DNA of 64,000 nt from Defluviimonas sp. SAOS-178_SWC (GTDB taxonomy: Bacteria; Pseudomonadota; Alphaproteobacteria; Rhodobacterales; Rhodobacteraceae): assembly GCF_039830135.1 (NCBI RefSeq), contig NZ_CP156081.1:2714001-2778000 (forward strand). The letters run 5' to 3'. The translations under genes were made by a program, and so were the position numbers. This document shows, in pieces, positions 1 to 6,775 of the stretch. The notes under the pieces are model-generated. The model was given only the letters and a program-made list of their open reading frames with translations, did no database searches and was not told the origin of the DNA. Numbering within the stretch: the stretch's first letter is position 1; each line of letters starts with the position of its first letter.

Positions 1-347
1 TCGCAGTTGGCCCGCGTGGACTTGTTGTGCCACATCTTCTTGGCGTCGATCAGCCCCTGCCCCTGCCCCGGCAGCACGAAATCGACGACCATCGTCGTGC
101 CGCCGGCGAGGGCCGCGCGGGTGCCGCTCTCGAAATCGTCGGTGGAATAGGTGCCCATGAAGGGCATTTCCAGATGCGTATGCGGGTCGATCCCGCCCGG
201 CATGACGTAGCAGCCGGTCGCGTCGAGCACCTTGTCACCCTTGAGGTTTTCCCCAATCTGGGTGATCTTGCCGCCGTCGATCAGCACATCCGCCTTGTAG
301 GTCAGATCGGCGGTGACGATGGTGCCGTTCTTGATGACTGTGGTCAT
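1..347 (-). CDS. hydA: Dihydropyrimidinase (D-hydantoinase), N-terminal part only
   Basis: Partial gene: the ATG is at 347 and the reading frame runs off the left edge after about 115 residues. The translation begins MTTVIKNGTIVTADLTYKAD and carries the amidohydrolase metal motif DPHTHLEM, with His56 and His58 as the expected first metal ligands. The enzyme opens the dihydrouracil/dihydrothymine ring to N-carbamoyl-beta-alanine (cytosol, second step of reductive pyrimidine breakdown). This fits the neighbouring ureidopropionase-type hydrolase and PreA/PreT. It is the third gene of a minus-strand run starting near 2405. The 40-base gap to the preceding gene shows no clear operator, so it is probably transcribed from the upstream promoter. 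The catalytic lysine and the rest of the barrel lie outside the window; family assignment is firm, substrate (pyrimidine or hydantoin) is inferred from context. Confidence 0.9.
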   Translation of the reverse strand, partial: MTTVIKNGTIVTADLTYKADVLIDGGKITQIGENLKGDKVLDATGCYVMPGGIDPHTHLEMPFMGTYSTDDFESGTRAALAGGTTMVVDFVLPGQGQGLIDAKKMWHNKSTRANC

Positions 348-387
348 GTCCTTGCTCCCATTTCAATAACACTCAACGAGGCCACAC

Positions 388-1155
388 CTAGGCTTCATCA
401 TCCTTGACATCGGACTCTCTGAATTGTTCCACGGCTGAATTGTGAGCTACTATAGAGGTCTCGCGACGCAACCGCTTCATATCATTTTGTAGATCTCGAA
501 GCGCGAGACTACGCATGTCATGCCGCGCCTGATCCAATTCAATCTGTAGTTTCTGCATCTCAAGTTCGCGCTTCGTGTCTTCTACCTGCTGTTTGCGCCG
601 ACCAATCAAAAAGAAAATGCAGAGCATAGCAGCTGACATTACACAGGCAAATAGAAGCAACGGGAGTGAAAGCTTGAAATAATCATTCTCTACAATAACG
701 TACGGCTCTGCCTCAACAACAGGCTCGTCAAAGTCTGCATGTATGTCTTTTAAAAACCTTTCTTTAAGCTGTCCTCGCTCTTCGACAGTTGCCGCTGCTG
801 ACACCTGATTTAAGTGCTCCACAAATTCCGCGCCTTTTGGAAACTTGACGTATAAGCCGGTCAATTGGTCAGCAATTACTTCAACCCTAAGCGACCGCTC
901 ATTTGGATCGGAGGTTACGACCAGCCTATCAAGCTTCTCAGAAAATTCGTCGCTCGCCAAAACACTACCGAATTCGTCGAGAGCGGTCAGTTGCCTTTCG
1001 TATGCTGCTAGGTGTTGGGAACTTTGATTTTCCCAGTAGGCGACCCGGGATTCAAGCTCACGATATTCATTTTTCGTAAACCAGACTGTGAAAAATACTA
1101 ATCCAAGTGTTAGCGCAGACAGCGACGTCAATATCAGTGCGCGGATTTCGATCAT
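388..1155 (-). CDS. Unknown two-TM protein with periplasmic domain and cytoplasmic coiled coil
   Basis: A 255-residue protein I do not recognise. TM1 is residues about 6-26, an acidic, helix-rich extracytoplasmic region about 30-160, TM2 about 162-185, then a strongly charged heptad-like coiled coil (about 186-235) in the cytoplasm. This general shape is seen in small sensors or membrane scaffolds, but no catalytic or signalling motif is visible. The ATG overlaps the TGA of the upstream Zn-hydrolase gene (TGATG), so it is probably translated by coupling. The gene is plainly AT-richer than its neighbours and uses many A/T-ending codons, unlike the GC-ending usage around it. That suggests recent acquisition between two pyrimidine genes that are normally adjacent. 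A role in pyrimidine catabolism cannot be claimed from position alone. Confidence 0.75.
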   Translation of the reverse strand: MIEIRALILTSLSALTLGLVFFTVWFTKNEYRELESRVAYWENQSSQHLAAYERQLTALDEFGSVLASDEFSEKLDRLVVTSDPNERSLRVEVIADQLTGLYVKFPKGAEFVEHLNQVSAAATVEERGQLKERFLKDIHADFDEPVVEAEPYVIVENDYFKLSLPLLLFACVMSAAMLCIFFLIGRRKQQVEDTKRELEMQKLQIELDQARHDMRSLALRDLQNDMKRLRRETSIVAHNSAVEQFRESDVKDDEA

Positions 1156-2405
1156 CAACCCACGACCTCCGCCGTCTCCAGAACCGCGTGCAGCAGCACA
1201 TCCGTCCCCGCCGCCGCCCATTCCGGGCTGATCTCCTCGGCCTCGTTGTGCGAAAGCCCGTCCACGCAGGGGCACATGATCATCGCGGTCGGCGCCACGC
1301 GGTTGATCCAGCAGGCGTCGTGGCCGGCGCCCGAGACGATGTTCATGTGGGAATAACCGAGCCGCTCCGCCGCCGAGCGCACAGCCCCGACGCAGCCGGG
1401 GTCGAAGGTCACCGGGTCGAAATGCCCCGTCGGCTCGATCTCGATCCCGAGGCCGAGGTCGCGGGCGATCTGCTGGGCGGCATGCTCGATCTGGTCCCGC
1501 ATCGAGGTCAGCTTGGCGATGTCGGGTGAGCGGATGTCGATGGTGAAGACCGCCTTGCCCGGAATGACGTTCCTCGAATTCGGGTAGACGTTCGCCTGCC
1601 CGACCGCCCCCACCGCGTTCGGCTGGTGCGCCATCGCGATCTCGTGCACGGCTTCCGTGATCCGCGCCATACCGAGCCCGGCATTGACCCGCATATGCAT
1701 GGGCGTGGAGCCGGTATGGGCGTCCTTCCCCGTCAGCCGCACTTCCAGCCACCAGAGGCCCTGCCCGTGGGTCACGACGCCGATATCCCTTCCCTCGGCT
1801 TCGAGGATCGGGCCCTGCTCGATATGCAGCTCGAAAAGCGCGTGCATCTTGCGGGCGCCGACCTTTTCCTCGCCGACCCAGCCGATGCGCTTCAACTCGT
1901 CGCCGAAAGCCTTGCCCTCGGCATCCTTGCGGTCATAGGCCCAGCCCTGCTCGTGCATCCCGGCGAAGACGCCGGAGGCGAGCATGGCAGGGGCGAAGCG
2001 CGTCCCCTCCTCGTTTGTCCAGTTGACGACCACGATAGGGTGCCTGGTCTTGACCCCAAGGTCGTTCATCGTCCGCACCACCTCCAGGGCGCCTAGGACA
2101 CCGAGAACCCCGTCATATTTCCCGCCCGTCGGCTGGGTGTCGAGGTGCGAGCCCATGTAGACCGGCAGCGCGTCCGGGTCCGTCCCCTCGCGCCGGGCGA
2201 ACATCGTGCCCATCTGGTCGACGCCCATCGTCATGCCGGCGGCCTCGCACCAGGACTTGAAAAGCTCCCGCCCCCTGGCGTCGTCATCGGTCAGCGTCTG
2301 GCGGTTGTTGCCGCCCGCCACGCCGGGGCCGATCTTGGCCATCTCCATGAGGGTTTCCCACAGACGTGCGGAATTGATCCTGAGATTCTCTCCGGGTGCG
2401 GGCAT
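1155..2405 (-). CDS. Zn-dependent M20-family amidohydrolase, beta-ureidopropionase / N-carbamoyl-amino-acid hydrolase type
   Basis: 416 residues, the usual length of the HyuC/AmaB/PydC branch of the M20 family. Metal ligands are visible: H87 in GSHLDT, D98 in KYDG, the NEEG pair (132-133), H194 in ELHIEQGP and the C-terminal GLSHNEAEE histidine. GHDA near the end is typical of the carbamoyl-amidase subfamily. It would hydrolyse N-carbamoyl-beta-alanine to beta-alanine, CO2 and ammonia, the third step after PreAT and HydA. I chose the ATG at 2405 because AGGAGGAAGAC lies just before it; the longer frame upstream is low-quality and overlaps an operator palindrome. It is the first gene of the minus-strand run leading to dihydropyrimidinase, and is divergent from the TetR gene with two operator-like palindromes between them. 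Confidence 0.9.
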   Translation of the reverse strand: MPAPGENLRINSARLWETLMEMAKIGPGVAGGNNRQTLTDDDARGRELFKSWCEAAGMTMGVDQMGTMFARREGTDPDALPVYMGSHLDTQPTGGKYDGVLGVLGALEVVRTMNDLGVKTRHPIVVVNWTNEEGTRFAPAMLASGVFAGMHEQGWAYDRKDAEGKAFGDELKRIGWVGEEKVGARKMHALFELHIEQGPILEAEGRDIGVVTHGQGLWWLEVRLTGKDAHTGSTPMHMRVNAGLGMARITEAVHEIAMAHQPNAVGAVGQANVYPNSRNVIPGKAVFTIDIRSPDIAKLTSMRDQIEHAAQQIARDLGLGIEIEPTGHFDPVTFDPGCVGAVRSAAERLGYSHMNIVSGAGHDACWINRVAPTAMIMCPCVDGLSHNEAEEISPEWAAAGTDVLLHAVLETAEVVG

Positions 2406-2465
2406 GTCTTCCTCCTGTCGGTCTCGTCCCCGGGGTCTTTCTGCCCCTTGCGACGACTCGTTTTC

Positions 2466-2479
2466 TGACCGTATGGTCA
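2466..2479. promoter_or_regulatory. RutR-type operator palindrome 1
   Basis: The sequence TGACCGTATGGTCA is an inverted repeat (TGACC-N4-GGTCA), with an extra matching base on one side (GGTCAA). It closely resembles the known E. coli RutR site, TTGACCA-N2-TGGTCAA. It lies in the 126-base gap between the divergent Zn-hydrolase and TetR genes, about 60 bases upstream of the hydrolase ATG. That position suits repression of the catabolic operon and autoregulation of the TetR gene. Binding is inferred. Confidence 0.7.
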
Positions 2480-2499
2480 AGGTTGAGAGCACCACAACC

Positions 2500-2513
2500 T
2501 GACCAACCGGTCA
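2500..2513. promoter_or_regulatory. RutR-type operator palindrome 2
   Basis: TGACCAACCGGTCA is a second TGACC-N4-GGTCA inverted repeat, centred 34 bases (about three helical turns) from the first one and 19 bases before the TetR ATG. Two in-phase sites in a divergent promoter suggest co-operative or dual control of both genes by the TetR protein encoded next door. This is inferred from sequence only. Confidence 0.7.
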
Positions 2514-2531
2514 ACGATAATCTAGGGGCCG

Positions 2532-3170
2532 ATGACCGCACCCGAACGCATCTCGAAGCGAAACGCGATCCGCCGGGAAAATGAGCGGGTGATCCTGGAG
2601 GCTGCCGAAAAAGTGTTCGCCGAGGCGGGGTTCGGGGGGGCGACGATGCAACTCATCGCCGACATGGCGGGGCTGCCGAAGGCCAACCTGCATTACTATT
2701 TCGCGACGAAGGAAGACCTCTACCGCAAGGTCGTCCGGCAGATCTTCGAAATCTGGCTGCACGCGGCCGAAGTCTTCGACAAAGCACCGGGGCCCGTCGA
2801 GGGGATCGGCGCCTATATCGACGCGAAGATGGAAATCTCGCGGCGGCATCCGTTCGGATCGAAGGTCTGGGCGTCGGAGGTGATGCACGGCGCGCCGGTC
2901 ATCCAGGACTACCTGGAAACTACGCTCAGGGACTGGACCGAAGGCCGCGCCGGGGTCATCCAGCGCTGGGTGGACGAAGGCAAGATGGCCCCCGTCGATC
3001 CGCGTCACCTGCTCTACATGCTCTGGGCGACGACCCAGCATTACGCCGATTTCGGCCACCAGATCGAGACGCTGAACGGCGGCAAGCCGCTTTCGGACCG
3101 GCAGTGGAAAGCCGCGAAGGACAGCGTCAAGACGATCATCCTGCGCGGAATCTCGGCGCTTCCGGCCTAG
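2532..3170 (+). CDS. TetR-family regulator, RutR-like (first copy)
   Basis: 212 residues. The N-terminal TetR DNA-binding domain spans about 10-65, with the recognition segment GGATMQLIADMAGLPKANLH followed by YYFATKEDLY. The C-terminal half, including WASEVMHGAP and WATTQHYADF, is characteristic of the RutR/YcdC branch, whose E. coli member binds uracil and thymine. It is divergent from the Zn-hydrolase and separated from it by two TGACC-N4-GGTCA palindromes. The likely role is control of reductive pyrimidine catabolism with a pyrimidine ligand. A paralogue lies at 5934-6557; the two share the same C-terminal landmarks. The effector is not shown by the sequence. Confidence 0.88.
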   Translation: MTAPERISKRNAIRRENERVILEAAEKVFAEAGFGGATMQLIADMAGLPKANLHYYFATKEDLYRKVVRQIFEIWLHAAEVFDKAPGPVEGIGAYIDAKMEISRRHPFGSKVWASEVMHGAPVIQDYLETTLRDWTEGRAGVIQRWVDEGKMAPVDPRHLLYMLWATTQHYADFGHQIETLNGGKPLSDRQWKAAKDSVKTIILRGISALPA

Positions 3171-3206
3171 CGGTGCTGCGGCTATCCTGGGGCGGCAGCG
3201 AAGCGG

Positions 3207-3899
3207 TCACTTGAAGGGCAGCGACACCTGTCCGCCGAGAATGTCCCGTATCATCGCGCAACCATCCTCCGCGCCCTGGAACAGCTGCCAGGCATTGTTG
3301 GCAAAGACGCGCGGGGCGAGCGCATATATGCCGGGATTGACCATGTCGCGCGAGCCTTTCGGCCGCACGGGATCGGCGGCCAGCAGCGCCTCCCGCGCCT
3401 CTTCGCCATAGGCGGTCATCTCGAAGACGCTGGCGATGAATTCATGGCCCGCCGGGGCGATCCGCGCCTGATCCGCGTTGTGCGCGACCAGCGCGTGGGC
3501 GAGTTCGTGCGCAATGAGCCCGCGGAACACGACGTCCACCGGCAGGTCGCGCCGGGCATCGCTTTCGGGAAGAAGTGCCGCGTATCCCTTCGGATCGGCC
3601 ACCTCGATACAGTCGTTCCGGGCATCGAAGTAGCCGAGGCACACGCCGAATTGCGGATGCGACGGGGCATCGACAATCGAAACGGAGATCGGCCGCGTCG
3701 GTTCGATCCCGCATTCGGCCAGCGACGCACGGGCCGAGACCAGGGCATCACAGGCCGCCGCCGCGACCTCGCCGCTATCGGCCGAGACGGTAAAGACCGC
3801 ATCCGCGCACGCCACGGTGTCGGCCCGAAGCGCGCCGCAGATGGCCGCGGCAGAGAGCACGAATACCACCGCAACGCCAGAAATGAGCGCACCCTTCAT
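3207..3899 (-). CDS. Secreted protein with HExxH zinc-peptidase motif, function unknown
   Basis: 230 residues from the ATG at 3899; the frame extends further upstream, but a GAGGGGG stretch sits just before this ATG and the signal peptide then starts cleanly (MKGALISGVAVVFVLSAAAI). The mature part contains RGLIAHELAHALVAHN, an HExxH motif as in zincin metalloproteases, and several cysteines that could form disulfides in the periplasm (CADA, CDAL, CGIE, CLGYF, CIEV, DGCAM). No other family landmark is recognised, so a protease activity is only suggested. It is convergent with the TetR gene (37-base gap) and has no obvious link to pyrimidine metabolism. The HELAH environment and export signal are the only functional clues. 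Confidence 0.75.
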   Translation of the reverse strand: MKGALISGVAVVFVLSAAAICGALRADTVACADAVFTVSADSGEVAAAACDALVSARASLAECGIEPTRPISVSIVDAPSHPQFGVCLGYFDARNDCIEVADPKGYAALLPESDARRDLPVDVVFRGLIAHELAHALVAHNADQARIAPAGHEFIASVFEMTAYGEEAREALLAADPVRPKGSRDMVNPGIYALAPRVFANNAWQLFQGAEDGCAMIRDILGGQVSLPFK

Positions 3900-4095
3900 A
3901 GTCGCCCCCCTCACCTTCCGCCTATCCCGGCGTCGTCCAGTCACTCACCCGGCGTCAGGATGCGACGAGGACGGCCGCCCCGGCAACCCAAACCTGTTCA
4001 CCGCGCCGCGCGCTGCCGGACGGGAAACAACGAAAGAATACGTTGACGCCGCGGCCACTTGCGCCAATCGTGGACCCATTCAAGAAAACCGGACA

Positions 4096-5016
4096 GTGAA
4101 CCTTTTGCATTTCACCATCAGAAAACCGAGCGAACAGCAGGTCTTTCACGGATCGCGCGCCAGGATCCTCTACGAATTGATCGGCTGGTGGTTTCGCGAT
4201 GCCACCGACCTGCGTTTCATGAACTACGGCTACGCGTTCGAGAGCGACCGCGACGTGCCGAAGATCCGCCCCGAGGACGAGGCGGAGCGCTACTGCGCCC
4301 ATCTCTATCACGCTGTCGCAGCGCAAGCCGACCTGAGGGGGCGCCGGGTGCTCGACATCGGATCGGGCCGGGGCGGCGGCGCGTCCTACGTACACCGGTA
4401 TCGCGGCCCATCGGAGACGGTGGGGTGCGACGTGGCGGAACACGCGATCGACTTTTGCACTCGACTTTACGCCGATATACCGGGGCTGAGCTTCCGGCGC
4501 GGCAATGCGATGGACCTGCCCTTCGACGCGGCGGAATTCGACGCTATTCTGAATGTCGAAAGTTCGCACTGCTACCCCAGCCGCGCCGCGTTCTTCGCCG
4601 AGGTTTTCCGGGTCCTCAAGCCCGGGGGGCACTTTCTTTACACCGATTTCACTCCGCCCCGGACCGATCCGGCGGCCGAGCGCCTGCGTGTCGGTGCCGA
4701 TCTGGCGGCGGCGGGGTTCGCCGAGGCCCAACTTCGGGACATAACGTCGAACATCCTGCGCGGCCTCGACCACGACGACGACCGCCGGCACCGCGAGATC
4801 AAGGCGCGTTTCCCCTTCGGCACAAGGCGCTTCGCGCATCTCTGGGCCGGTACACGCGGCTCGTGGATCTATCGGGATTTCGCGGAGGGACGACGGGCTT
4901 ACCTCATGTACCGGGCGTCGAAACCGGACCTTGCCGGAACCGCGCATGGCGCCGGACCCCAATCCGGCGCGGCGGCCACGAATTCGTCGGCAGAGCCGGT
5001 CCGCACACCGGCCTGA
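4096..5016 (+). CDS. Class I SAM-dependent methyltransferase
   Basis: About 306 residues if translation begins at the GTG at 4096 (VNLLHFTIRKPSEQQ). The frame is open further upstream but reads into the divergent secreted-protein region. SAM-binding motif I is VLDIGSGRGGGASYVHRY, followed by the acidic GCDVAEHAI strand, GNAMDLPFDAAEFDAI, and VFRVLKPGGHFLYTDF, all in the correct order for a Methyltransf_11 fold. The N-terminal ILYELIGWWFRDATDLRFMN segment resembles small-molecule or lipid methyltransferases. A low-complexity Ala/Ser/Thr tail ends the protein. The substrate is unknown. It stands alone, with an ACT-domain gene convergent 20 bases downstream. The start is uncertain; a later ATG at 4219 is also possible. 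Confidence 0.8.
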   Translation: MNLLHFTIRKPSEQQVFHGSRARILYELIGWWFRDATDLRFMNYGYAFESDRDVPKIRPEDEAERYCAHLYHAVAAQADLRGRRVLDIGSGRGGGASYVHRYRGPSETVGCDVAEHAIDFCTRLYADIPGLSFRRGNAMDLPFDAAEFDAILNVESSHCYPSRAAFFAEVFRVLKPGGHFLYTDFTPPRTDPAAERLRVGADLAAAGFAEAQLRDITSNILRGLDHDDDRRHREIKARFPFGTRRFAHLWAGTRGSWIYRDFAEGRRAYLMYRASKPDLAGTAHGAGPQSGAAATNSSAEPVRTPA

Positions 5017-5036
5017 TCGTTGCAGAGGCCGGCCGA

Positions 5037-5465
5037 TCAGTGCGACGCGGTACCGGCGCTCTGCAAGGCCACCAGAAGCGCAACCGCCTCTTCCGCCCGG
5101 TCTGCGGGAACGAAGGCATGGTCGTGGTGAAAGGCCGCGACCATGTTGCAGGCGATGCCGGCCTCCGCGAGTACACCCGCAACCGCAGCTGTCAGTCCCA
5201 CCCCGTCGAGCGCCGAATAGACGTTGAGCCGGATGCAGCGCATGACCGCATCGGTCGCGACCCCCGCTGCGGCCGCGCGGTCCCTGGCAAGGATCAGCGA
5301 CAGGCCCTCCTCTTCACGGAAGATCGCCAGCGCCTCGCGGATCAGCGGCTCAGCCCGATCCGGCGCCGGGATCGTGCAGAAGACGTATTCGCCCGGAAGT
5401 AATTCCGGTGTCATCTCCACGATCATGCGGGCGCCGTCGGAGATCGGCCGGGGAGGGTTCGTCAC
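5037..5465 (-). CDS. ACT-domain protein
   Basis: 142 residues from a GTG at 5465 that overlaps the TGA of the upstream cupin gene (GTGA), implying coupled translation. The core MTPELLPGEYVFCTIP, an internal ALIREALAIF-type helix and the segment LDGVGLTAAVAGVLAEAGIACNMVAAFHHDHAFVP match the small stand-alone ACT-domain proteins (ACT_3/CASTOR-like) that usually bind amino acids. It ends with a helix, ADRAEEAVALLVALQSA. There is no enzyme domain, so it is likely a ligand-binding regulatory protein. Its only visible partner is the cupin. Link to the pyrimidine genes is positional. Confidence 0.8.
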   Translation of the reverse strand: MTNPPRPISDGARMIVEMTPELLPGEYVFCTIPAPDRAEPLIREALAIFREEEGLSLILARDRAAAAGVATDAVMRCIRLNVYSALDGVGLTAAVAGVLAEAGIACNMVAAFHHDHAFVPADRAEEAVALLVALQSAGTASH

Positions 5466-5746
5466 AGCAGTTCGACCTCGACGAAGGTCATCGCGTTCGG
5501 ACCGGCATTGACGACATTGTGCTCCACCCCGGCCTTGCGGGAATAGGCGGTACCGGCCGGCACCGTGACCCGACGCGTTCCGCCACCGGGTTCTTCGAGC
5601 AGCATCTCGCAATCGGTGACGGCGACGATGACATAGTCCGCACCATGAACGTGCCAGCCGGTCTCGGCGCCCGGCTCGAAATCGAACCGGGTGGCGCGCA
5701 GATGCGGCTCTTCGATGGAACGCGTGGCTTTGCAGGTCGGGCGCAT
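5462..5746 (-). CDS. Small single-domain cupin
   Basis: 94 residues from the ATG at 5746 (GGAGA upstream). The cupin 1 motif is recognisable as GAETGWHVHGADYVIVAV, with two histidines. Cupin 2 is recognisable as GVEHNVVNAGPNAMTFVEVELL, with one histidine, so the usual three-His metal site can be formed. Such short cupins bind small acids or act as isomerases/dioxygenases; no specific activity is shown. It is translationally coupled to the downstream ACT protein, suggesting a two-gene unit. It is divergent from the second TetR gene, whose operator-like palindrome (5878-5893) lies in the shared intergenic region and could also influence this promoter. Confidence 0.75.
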   Translation of the reverse strand: MRPTCKATRSIEEPHLRATRFDFEPGAETGWHVHGADYVIVAVTDCEMLLEEPGGGTRRVTVPAGTAYSRKAGVEHNVVNAGPNAMTFVEVELL

Positions 5747-5877
5747 GGCGTCTCCGTTGCTTGATGGTCGGTTGGCCGAAACTGTCGTTCCGTTTGTTTT
5801 CAATCGGATAATGTTCCCCTCACGTGGAAAGGAAGCGTGAATTCATGCCTCGCAGGGATCGCCCCTGGAATTGCCAT

Positions 5878-5893
5878 TTGACCAAACGGTCGA
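5878..5893. promoter_or_regulatory. RutR-type operator palindrome 3
   Basis: TTGACCAAACGGTCGA has the TTGACC-N4-GGTC core of the other two sites and matches the E. coli RutR consensus better on its left arm. It lies 41 bases before the chosen GTG of the second TetR gene and between that gene and the divergent cupin. This position favours the GTG start, since a start further upstream would place the operator inside the coding region. Confidence 0.65.
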
Positions 5894-5933
5894 GAACAGG
5901 CTAGCAGAAAAAGACAGGGGGAGGAGATCTCGC

Positions 5934-6557
5934 GTGGAGGAAAACGAGCCGGCCGAACGGCCGCTGACGCGGATTCAGCAGAAGAACCGGCAGACCATCC
6001 TCGAGGCGGCGCTGGAGGTGTTTTCCCAACACGGCTTCCGCGGCGCGACGCTTGACCAGATCGCCGAGGTGGCGGGGTTGTCGAAACCGAACCTGCTCTA
6101 CTACTTCCCCTCGAAGGAGGCGATCCATGTGGAGCTTCTGTCCACCCTGATGGATGCCTGGCTCGATCCCCTCAGGGCGCTCGATCCGGCGGGCGATCCG
6201 GTGGAGGAGATCCTCGGCTATATGCGCCGCAAGCTGGAACTCAGCCGCGACTATCCGCGCGAAAGCCGGCTTTTCGCGAATGAAGTCCTGCAAGGCGCGC
6301 CCCGGATGATGGAGGCGCTTCGGGGCGACCTGAAATCGCTCGTGGACGAGAAGGCCACCGTCCTCACCCGCTGGACCACGGCGGGCCGCATCGCCGATGT
6401 GCCGCCGCACCACCTGATCTTCTCGATCTGGGCCCTGACCCAGCACTACGCGGATTTCGACGTGCAGGTGCGCGCGGTTCTCGGCGAAGGTCACGATCCC
6501 TATGCCGAGGCGCAGGGTTTTCTCGACACGCTCTTTCGCAAGCTTCTCGCCCCCTGA
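5934..6557 (+). CDS. TetR-family regulator, RutR-like (second copy)
   Basis: 207 residues from the GTG at 5934, chosen because GGGGGAGGAG precedes it and the alternative TTG at 5871 lacks a ribosome site and would include the operator palindrome. The TetR domain carries GATLDQIAEVAGLSKPNLLY and YYFPSKEAIHVELL. The C-terminal half repeats the RutR-branch landmarks FANEVLQGAP and IWALTQHYADFDVQVRA. It therefore duplicates the regulator at 2532-3170 but is clearly diverged. It lies next to preA/preT (convergent), so one copy may serve the dehydrogenase genes and the other the hydrolase genes. This division of labour is inferred. Confidence 0.88.
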   Translation: MEENEPAERPLTRIQQKNRQTILEAALEVFSQHGFRGATLDQIAEVAGLSKPNLLYYFPSKEAIHVELLSTLMDAWLDPLRALDPAGDPVEEILGYMRRKLELSRDYPRESRLFANEVLQGAPRMMEALRGDLKSLVDEKATVLTRWTTAGRIADVPPHHLIFSIWALTQHYADFDVQVRAVLGEGHDPYAEAQGFLDTLFRKLLAP

Positions 6558-6560
6558 GCG

Positions 6561-6719
6561 TCAGCCTGCCGGTTTCAGCGGATAGCGGTCGCCCTTACCG
6601 TCGATCAGGAGCACCCGTCCGACGCTGCGGATAAACAGGTCGCAGCGCGAGGCGCCGTTGACGAAATCCAAGCAGACCGAGCCGTCCGCCTCGATGCGAT
6701 ACCGTCCCTCGGTTCGCCC
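6561..6719 (-). pseudogene. Remnant of a small protein gene (C-terminal piece, no start codon)
   Basis: About 52 in-frame residues ending in a stop just after the TetR gene, with a protein-like composition (GRYRIEADGSVCLDFVNGAS and a paired-cysteine GASRCDLF pattern). This resembles the C-terminal half of small periplasmic proteins in which a Cys pair brackets a beta hairpin. Reading upstream in the same frame gives no ATG or GTG before the preA coding sequence, only arginine-rich shadow translation. I read it as the remnant of a truncated gene, not a functional one. The family is not identified. Confidence 0.4.
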
Positions 6720-6775
6720 CCGGTCACATCGGCCAGTCGCCGGCCTGCCAAGGCACCGAAGGGTGAGCGGACGGC

